A stretch of 64,000 bases of DNA from Gigantopelta aegis (lineage: Eukaryota; Mollusca; Gastropoda; Neomphalida; Peltospiridae), in NCBI RefSeq assembly GCF_016097555.1, contig NC_054702.1, forward strand, positions 88,052,905 through 88,116,904, read 5' to 3'. Positions 58,524 through 64,000 of the stretch are shown here, in pieces. Every line of letters starts with the position of its first letter. The stretch's first letter is position 1. The position numbers were made by a program, and so were the translations under genes. The notes under the pieces are model-generated. The model was given only the letters and a program-made list of their open reading frames with translations, did not search any database and was not told the origin of the DNA.

Positions 58524-61500
58524 GATGTTCTATTTTAACAAACACACAGGCACCTTTAGTTTAGGTGCCTTACTATATTTAATACTATTTTAATTTACAG
58601 TAAACGAAGCTGCCAGTATCTTGCAGAAACAGGGCATCCTCCACACTTTCAGTGCAACCATCGATGACCTGGTTAGTGACACTGTGGACAACTTTAGACT
58701 GTTTGTAAACCTTGAAAAGCTTCTGAAGAACCCAACAAAGGTCCAGGACCAACAAATCTATCAGATAGATCCAGACACCCAGAAAATGATCATTGAAAGG
58801 CAAGTCTTGATTCATAGAAGGAAATGGTTTATTTAACACATTTTATTTATGGTTATATGGTGTTGGAAATATGGTTACGGACCAGACAGATATTGAGGGA
58901 GGAACTCCATTGTCGCCACTTCATGGGCTACTCTTTTTGATTAGCAGCAAGGGATCTTTTATATGTCCATCCCATAGACAGGATAGCACATACCATGGCC
59001 TTTGATGTACCAGTTGATTGATAGAATGCATGGAAACAAATTTAAATCAAGTTGTCACACAAACTTATGTTGTTATAACGAGCAGAAAGTAATAGTAGCA
59101 ATTGGCTGGCATTGTTTTCATCAGTTATAATCAGTTTGCACCAACCGATTATCTTTCGATTACACATTCAGTTAGAATTATATGTACATAAGAAGGATTT
59201 GAATTATAAGCATATTGTTTTGTTCACTCAGGGCTTCTAGATTATGGTAGCCCCACTCCCATGGCTGTTGCTATTCAATATTGGGCTATTAAATAACTCA
59301 TATCTCCGTGCCCACTGGCTAGTGAAAAGAAAAGTTGTCATATTTTGTAAATATGAATATCCTGCCCCACCCCCAATGTAAGTGTTTTTAAGCTCTATCT
59401 CCCTCTTTAGGTAACATATCTGATTATACCTACTGGTAAAATTGTATTTACTTAAAGTACGGCTAGTGAATTTTTAATCATGGCTAGTAAATCTTTAAAA
59501 TCACTGATCCCATGGCTAGTGGATTTTCTTTAAATTTTAGAAGCCCTGGTTCACCAGAATAGACTCAAGAACATGATAACTTTACCTTTAAATAACTGTT
59601 TAATATCTTTTTTGTTTATGTACACATGAACAAAAAAACTAACCCCAACATATTTACATCAGTCCCGTTGTCTAAACTTGCGGAACAATTACGGTTAATA
59701 TTTTCCCACACATCGATTATGGATTTTTATAAATGATCATCATATCGATAGAGCCAAACTGATCAATTTTTAAATTATTATTAGTACATGACTAGCAAAA
59801 AATGTCAAATTTAAAAATTATAATGAATGTAAATCTTTTTAAGCAAATATAATTTGTGGGATAATTACTTTGTGCAATATTGATGATTTATTACAGGTAT
59901 TATCAGTTTGATGCCCCTGTAATTAGGGAAATGCTAGGCAAGAAGCTAACATCCAGACATAGGAAGGATCTTGATGATGTCAGTGACAAAACTGGAATTC
60001 CATTAAGAAGTTGTAGAAGACAGGTAAACAAAAATGCTTTAATAAGGGACTAGTTTTCTTGGTGCATAAAAACTAGTACCATTGCAAAGTTACTCCTAAA
60101 TTATCTTTTTAATGTAATGTCCTACATGAAAGTATATATATAAAACTATAGCTTCTAATAGCAAAAATATCATTGTGTTGTTACCAAGTTTCTTCTCTCT
60201 CTGTAGACCCAATTGTCACAAAGACATGTTAAGCACATAACTCAGAGCTCATGCAAGTAAATGAAGTGAGTCAAAATTTCGCTTTGACCAGCTTAACTTT
60301 GCCATGCCAGTCAGCATAAAGCGAAATTAGTGTCACCTTTTAAAAGTAGTGACCACTTGCATTGTACACGATGACGGATGAATTGTGAAGAACTTGAGGA
60401 ACAGCTATTCATAGGTGATGCTTAAGTGTCTGAGAGTCCGAAGCGACACTGGCAGTCACAAAATCATGCGACAGGCTCACAGATAGGCGGTCTAGCTCAG
60501 ACGACACCCGTGTTTGGCACTAAAAGGAGGCCTTCATGTGCTACTGACTGTTGAAGCGTATAACTCTAATTCTATTGTCAGGGGTGTGTGCTGGAAATTG
60601 TACAAGGGTGGGAATCTAGACTATGGCGAGCAAATCTTTTAGGGAGTTTGGGTCATGCTGCACCTGAAAATACATTGGAAAATGAAAATGTTTGTTTGGA
60701 GCACAGACCAACAAATAAATATCTGGAGAATGATTAATTAGTTTCATGCAGACTTTTTTGTAATTAATAAATTCAATATTCAAACAAAGATGTCGAAATT
60801 ATAAAATAATACAGGCAAACCTGTCATAGCAGCCACCTGTAATTGGCGATCTCCTGCTGTAAGTGACCACTTTTCCCTACCAAAATATTTTTAATGTAAA
60901 TGCATTCATAATAAGCGGCCACCTGTCTAACGCACCCAGCAGCAACCTAAACTGGATCACAACTCATTTATATGCCCATTTTAAGCAACCACTGTAAATT
61001 CTATAAATGTTTTATTTTAAACAACAGCGACATGGTGCAGCAAATAAGCAATTTTTACACCTTTACAGATACTAGTACCCATTCAGTCTGGCATCTCCAC
61101 TGTGTATCAATTAAGAAATTGTGATTGGAACGCATTTAATTGCTTCTGAGTAATCTAAGCTTGGCATCGGAAGATTAATCTACTACTCTGCATGGGCTAG
61201 TAATTAAAACAGTTAAATTAGTGTTTTACAGTTACAGTATTTCTGGGTGGAAAAAAAAAAAATTACAGACTGTAAAAGTTTCCACTTGTCTTAAGCAGTC
61301 GGTTTTAACGTCTCTTATGTGGCCGTTTAAGACAGGTTTGATTGTATTGGGTTAATATAACTACCGGTACTTTTTTGCATATTTTATTTTTTAAGATTAA
61401 AAATCAAGTCTCCCTCCTGTTAAAAATCTTCGCCTTCTCTAAAGTTTGAGAGAGAAGTGACTTCGCTCTATGATTTTGACCTCGTGTGAGGCCTGACATA

Positions 61501-63888
61501 ACTGTCACTGATTTGGGTGTCATTAAATAAAGATTTCTTTCCTGTAAGATATATATGCATCTATTTTTAATTTACAATCAAGTCAACAAAATGTCATGTT
61601 AAGTATTGTTCAAGTTTATGTGTAATTATATTTGATTTTGCATCCATGTATGAAAACATGATTGTATAATTACCACAATTCATGTAATAGATGAATTTCT
61701 TGATTTAATTTCCATTAGAAACTTTAATGACTGCTTAAAATTTCTCTGATTTGTTTATTATGTGTCTTTGCTTATAATATCATTGATTGCCTTCAAGTGG
61801 TAAGTGTTTGAAATGCAGACCTTATTACCAATGAACGTCAAGGTCATTAAATAAATTTGAGTTAGTTGTTTGGCATTTTTCTTTGTAGTTTGACAACATT
61901 AAGCGAGTTTTCAAGACTGTTGAGGAGCTTAAAGGTTCTTTGGTGGAGAATATTCGAACACATTATTTGTTGTCAGAGGAACTGGCCAGGTGTGTAAATC
62001 AAATTTCTCAGACAGTATGGTTTGGGTTAGATTTGTTTTGAAGTCTGGAAGTCTGATCTTCATTATGTGTTTTGGTCAGGAGAATTCTCTGAATATGTTC
62101 AATGTTAAGGATCTTTTTTATTCAATTGTAATTTTTGTGCTTGAAATGTGTTATGTCATTGTTTTTTCTTGGTTTTTATTAGTTAACTGTAATTTTAAGA
62201 ATACCTATTCTCAGGTCATATTTGTCCAACATTTCAGGGATTATGCTGCTATTGTTTTCATCACCAACAACAGATTTGAGACCCGGAAGAAAAAACTCAG
62301 TTACTTGAGTTTCAAAGACTTTGCCTTCTGTGCTAACCTCATGATTACCAACTGGTCTTACAGTTCTGTAGGTAAATAAATTAAGTACTGCACTTTGGTA
62401 GATAGAGTAATTGATTAAGGATGGATATATAAGGCAATTTAATTTAAAAGATGCCATTGTTTAAGAATTTGGTTTGTTTCCATCTTATGCTTTTTCAGTG
62501 GGTTGTACATGGATGGAAGAGAATTAATAATCTGACTATATATACCCATTGTTATTAATTGATTGAGGTATTTACAGTGCAAGGATTATAAGCAGGGCCA
62601 TCAGTGACTGGTTTTCATTTGACAGTATTTATCTTATTAGTCCCCTGCCGCTCCAACTGGGGGGGACTATAGGTTTCGTCTCTGTGCGTCTGTCTGTCCC
62701 ACACAGTTTTCCGATATTTTTTTCACAATGCCTTTATATTGAGCTGATAGTTTATATAACTTTATCATGAGCTGTTACAGATCAAATTTAACTTTGGTGA
62801 TTTTTGACAGAGTTATGGCCCTTGAATTTAGGAGATACAAATATTTATTTTCCAGACTTTTTTTTTCTTGCACTGCCTAAAGATACTGATTTACTGATCA
62901 AGTTTACCTTTGATGGCAATTTACCCATTTTCACAGTTATTTTCCTTGAATTTAAGAGATATGGAAATTGTTTGAGCCCGGTAGGGGACATGTCTTTCTT
63001 TAGCAGTACTATCAGAATGCTTGATTTTTTTTGCTTTAAAAAAAAAAAGTCACAAGATTTGGACATTTATTTGATACCATTTACATCTGAATCTGTTAAT
63101 AATTTGTGACACAAGCAATCGTTTTATGTTTTTTCTCTCCTTTCTTTAGAGTCGTATTGTCCTCATCACATGTCTATGCAGATATATAATATTAAAAACT
63201 ATATAATTGTTTTGAGGAATTCTTTCATTTGGACAGAATGCAAATCACACGAAGATATGGATGTGGATTTAGATCGTGACTTCCTTTTACAGTTGAGAGA
63301 ATTAAAGGTGCTAATGGACAAGGAATATCTGGATGAACATAAAAGGTCTCTTTAACACTTTTAGTAGGGCAGGGACTAATGTATGTGGTTACAGTGGGCT
63401 TTCTCGCTCACTGCCTAGACAAAATCTCACAATAACCATATGATAGAAAGCAAACAGCTATAGTTTTCAAATGTTGGTAAACAAATATTCCTTTTTCTTC
63501 AATTCAGGCATTTTAATTAACTGTCCATTTTATACAAGCTGTTCATAAATATAGGATATTAAAAAGTAAAATTGTTATTACGTATCATAATCAGTTATTT
63601 TAAAGTGGATTGCGAATATATGGGAATGACAACATTGTTGTACCATCTTTATTGCTTTTCCTAAATAGATTTAATATGTTTGCCTGTAAGTTATAATGAT
63701 TGCAGGTTAATAATATCCTGCACTTATTTAATTTATAAACTTTTCCATTTTAAACATAATGTGTTTAATGCAGATTAACTGCAGGTATCAAAATATAACT
63801 TGTATTTTTGTCTTTCAGCATTGTTTTGAAGATGTTGAACACTAAAATAGTTGATAAGACATTTCATGATCTGGATACCAGTTTTAAA
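53502..63888 (+). CDS. FIBP: Acidic FGF intracellular-binding protein, 5' part of gene (7 exons)
   Basis: FIBP is a conserved metazoan protein that binds internalised acidic FGF (FGF1) in vertebrates; its biochemical role is poorly known. Seven exons join in frame: [110 protein letters not shown], then [19 protein letters not shown]. The order and spacing match vertebrate FIBP almost residue for residue. 274 residues are visible in the short form (303 in the long form), against roughly 360 in vertebrates, so the last 85 or so lie past the window. Odd: intron 2 has a GC donor and exon 6 has two in-frame acceptors. Divergent to Dicer. Confidence 0.93.
53848..53936. repeat. Cluster of the 13-mer gacaactcggccc, both orientations
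   Basis: Six copies or near copies in 89 bp: four as gacaactcggccc and two as the complement gggccgagttgtc, at irregular spacing. In FIBP intron 1. Confidence 0.8.
54751..54885. repeat. Cluster of the 13-mer gggccgagttgtc, one orientation
   Basis: Seven copies in 135 bp, all in the same orientation, with spacers of 3-13 bp of different sequence. Same word as the cluster 0.9 kb to the left. Confidence 0.85.
55134..55757. mobile_element. Long foldback element, arms about 250 bp
   Basis: The left arm, about 55134-55390 (gctagagcccaagtactctg ... gaaacctgtcagcacctac), is complemented by the right arm, about 55500-55757 (gaagctgtcaggtttctatg ... gattacttgggctatcc), with a centre of about 110 bp. 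Imperfect, roughly 80 percent by eye. The arms match the single copy at 51770-52030. In FIBP intron 1. Confidence 0.8.
55905..56228 (+). repeat. SINE, tail type A, with tRNA-like head
   Basis: Head gatttagttcagccagttga with a B-box-like gcaggattgaacc, body gtgcaccacaactggtcaaa, aaaagatcccttgctgc, tail caatgtgctctagtggtgtt and aacaaaacaaact. Confidence 0.85.
56716..56761. repeat. (CA)n(TA)n microsatellite
   Basis: Ten CA units followed by about thirteen TA units. Confidence 0.9.
57250..57985 (+). mobile_element. 3' end of a non-LTR retrotransposon with tail
   Basis: From about 57250 a frame reads [38 protein letters not shown], then [20 protein letters not shown], the Cys/His segment after the reverse transcriptase (zf-RVT type). 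A one-base shift near 57615-57628 moves to another frame that ends [13 protein letters not shown] and a stop near 57760. A 3' UTR ending ggggcaataaacatttaaa and an A-rich tail follow. 5'-truncated, as is usual for LINEs. In FIBP intron 1. Confidence 0.8.
58020..58212 (+). repeat. SINE, tail type A, partial
   Basis: ggctatttctcatttcagcc, aaaagatcccttgactctaa, gccgatgattaataaatcaa, tgctctagtgctgttgttaa. Diverged. Confidence 0.75.
58306..58524. repeat. Compound microsatellite (TA)n, (GTAT)n, (TACA)n, (TA)n, (CA)n
   Basis: About 220 bp of alternating simple repeats, partly self-complementary. Open frames across it in all directions (YIYIYI, THTHTH) are artefacts. Confidence 0.92.
58601..58799 (+). 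CDS. FIBP: FIBP exon 2, with a GC donor
   Basis: 66 codons plus two bases. [20 protein letters not shown] through [12 protein letters not shown] to QKMIIE. Acceptor taatttacag. Donor GAAAG|gcaagt is the textbook GC-AG form. Exon 3 then completes Arg and continues YYQFDAP in frame. No GT donor fits. Confidence 0.92.
58820..59015 (-). repeat. SINE, tail type B, reverse, in FIBP intron 2
   Basis: gaaatggtttatttaacaca, cttcatgggctactcttttt, agcagcaagggatcttttat and ggatagcacataccatggcc. It starts only 21 bp after the exon 2 donor. Confidence 0.8.
59229..59548. mobile_element. hAT-type MITE in FIBP intron 2
   Basis: Termini cagggcttctaga at the left and attttagaagccctg at the right, inverted. 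Flanks share gttcac (tgttcact before, gttcacca after), a decayed or offset 8-bp duplication. No coding content in 320 bp. Confidence 0.7.
59897..60023 (+). CDS. FIBP: FIBP exon 3
   Basis: Completes Arg, then [19 protein letters not shown] and [19 protein letters not shown]. Acceptor tttattacag, donor CAG|gtaaac, phase 0. Confidence 0.95.
60810..61347. mobile_element. Inverted-repeat DNA element in FIBP intron 3
   Basis: Left end tacaggcaaacctgtcatag, then cagccac. Right end gtggccgtttaagacaggt, then ttgattgta, the imperfect complement. Interior repeats of the word agtgaccac/agcggccac support a non-autonomous DNA element of about 0.54 kb. Confidence 0.65.
61889..61989 (+). CDS. FIBP: FIBP exon 4
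   Basis: 33 codons plus two bases, [20 protein letters not shown] then HYLLSEELA. Acceptor tctttgtag, donor CCAG|gtgtgt, phase 2. Confidence 0.95.
62238..62371 (+). CDS. FIBP: FIBP exon 5
   Basis: [20 protein letters not shown], then [20 protein letters not shown]. Acceptor catttcag, donor GTAG|gtaaat, phase 1. The most conserved part of the protein. Confidence 0.95.
62638..62990. mobile_element. Dispersed repeat with inverted ends in FIBP intron 5
   Basis: Begins tagtcccctgccgctcc, then actataggtttcgtctctg, and ends gagcccggtaggggacat, so the ends are roughly inverted (agtcccct / aggggac). Resembles a repeat common in molluscs, from memory. Confidence 0.5.
63150..63345 (+). CDS. FIBP: FIBP exon 6, two possible acceptors
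   Basis: Both cctttctttag|AG at 63150 and tttggacag|AA at 63237 give the same phase. The short form (63237) reads [20 protein letters not shown], then [15 protein letters not shown], and matches vertebrate FIBP length better. The long form adds 29 residues (63150-63236) with no homology I know, although its acceptor has the better pyrimidine tract. Donor AAAAG|gtctct, phase 2. Confidence 0.85.
63819..63888 (+). CDS. FIBP: FIBP exon 7 (last in window)
   Basis: [20 protein letters not shown], then TSFK. Acceptor gtctttcag, donor AAA|gtaagg, phase 0. The coding sequence continues outside the window. Confidence 0.92.
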
Positions 63889-64000
63889 GTAAGGTTTTAA
63901 TGTTTGTTTATATATTTTACACTGATGTAGAAGACAAATGTTAGTGAAATTATGAATATTGCTTTATCATTACTGGATTTTAATTTAAACTAATATGAAA

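Noticed and set aside
58203..58593. Several overlapping frames of 65-105 codons on both strands
   Set aside because: All derive from the compound TA/GTAT/CA microsatellite at 58306-58524.
62179..62457. 92-codon minus-strand frame
   Set aside because: Antisense shadow of FIBP exon 5 and its flanks.

Overview
This is a eukaryotic window, AT-rich, with spliced genes, GT-AG introns and dense interspersed repeats. Many tRNA-derived SINE copies with two recurring tails, a Tc1-type transposon, non-LTR retrotransposon 3' ends and many small inverted-repeat elements resemble, from memory, molluscan genomes. A gastropod is my best guess but is not proven. Two conserved protein-coding genes can be read with confidence, and they are arranged head to head. 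(1) Dicer lies on the minus strand in 16 coding exons between 47572 and 25755. All exon phases close exactly and give a 2063-residue protein: helicase, DUF283, platform, PAZ, RNase IIIa, RNase IIIb and dsRBD. Both RNase III catalytic sets are intact, but helicase motifs I and II deviate (GKA in place of GKT, DDCH in place of DECH). (2) FIBP (acidic FGF intracellular-binding protein) lies on the plus strand, starting at 53502. Seven coding exons are visible, and the last 85 or so residues lie past the right edge. Layout: 1-6.3 kb holds SINEs and foldback repeats and no recognisable gene. 6.6-8.1 kb is a Tc1-like transposon with one frameshift. 8.1-12.9 kb holds a long hairpin, a 340-bp tandem repeat, a decayed mobile-element-type ORF and a palindromic element. 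12.9-25.7 kb has no recognisable coding sequence; it lies 3' of Dicer and may contain part of its 3' UTR. 25.7-47.6 kb is Dicer, its introns loaded with foldbacks, a hAT-type MITE, SINEs and two minisatellites. 47.6-53.1 kb is the space between the two genes, filled with repeats. 53.1-63.9 kb is FIBP and its repeat-rich introns. The most unusual structure is a pair of tandem arrays inside Dicer, each with a 56-bp unit and each built on a genuine 3' splice site (exon 1, 6 units; exon 8, 22 units). The two arrays are unrelated in sequence. Each unit repeats the intron end plus the first bases of the exon, giving rows of decoy acceptors. In about ten exon-8 units the acceptor is immediately followed by a donor-like sequence (cag|gtgagc), the layout of recursive-splicing ratchet points. 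All exon calls come from reading the sequence and from remembered family sequences; no search or RNA data were available.
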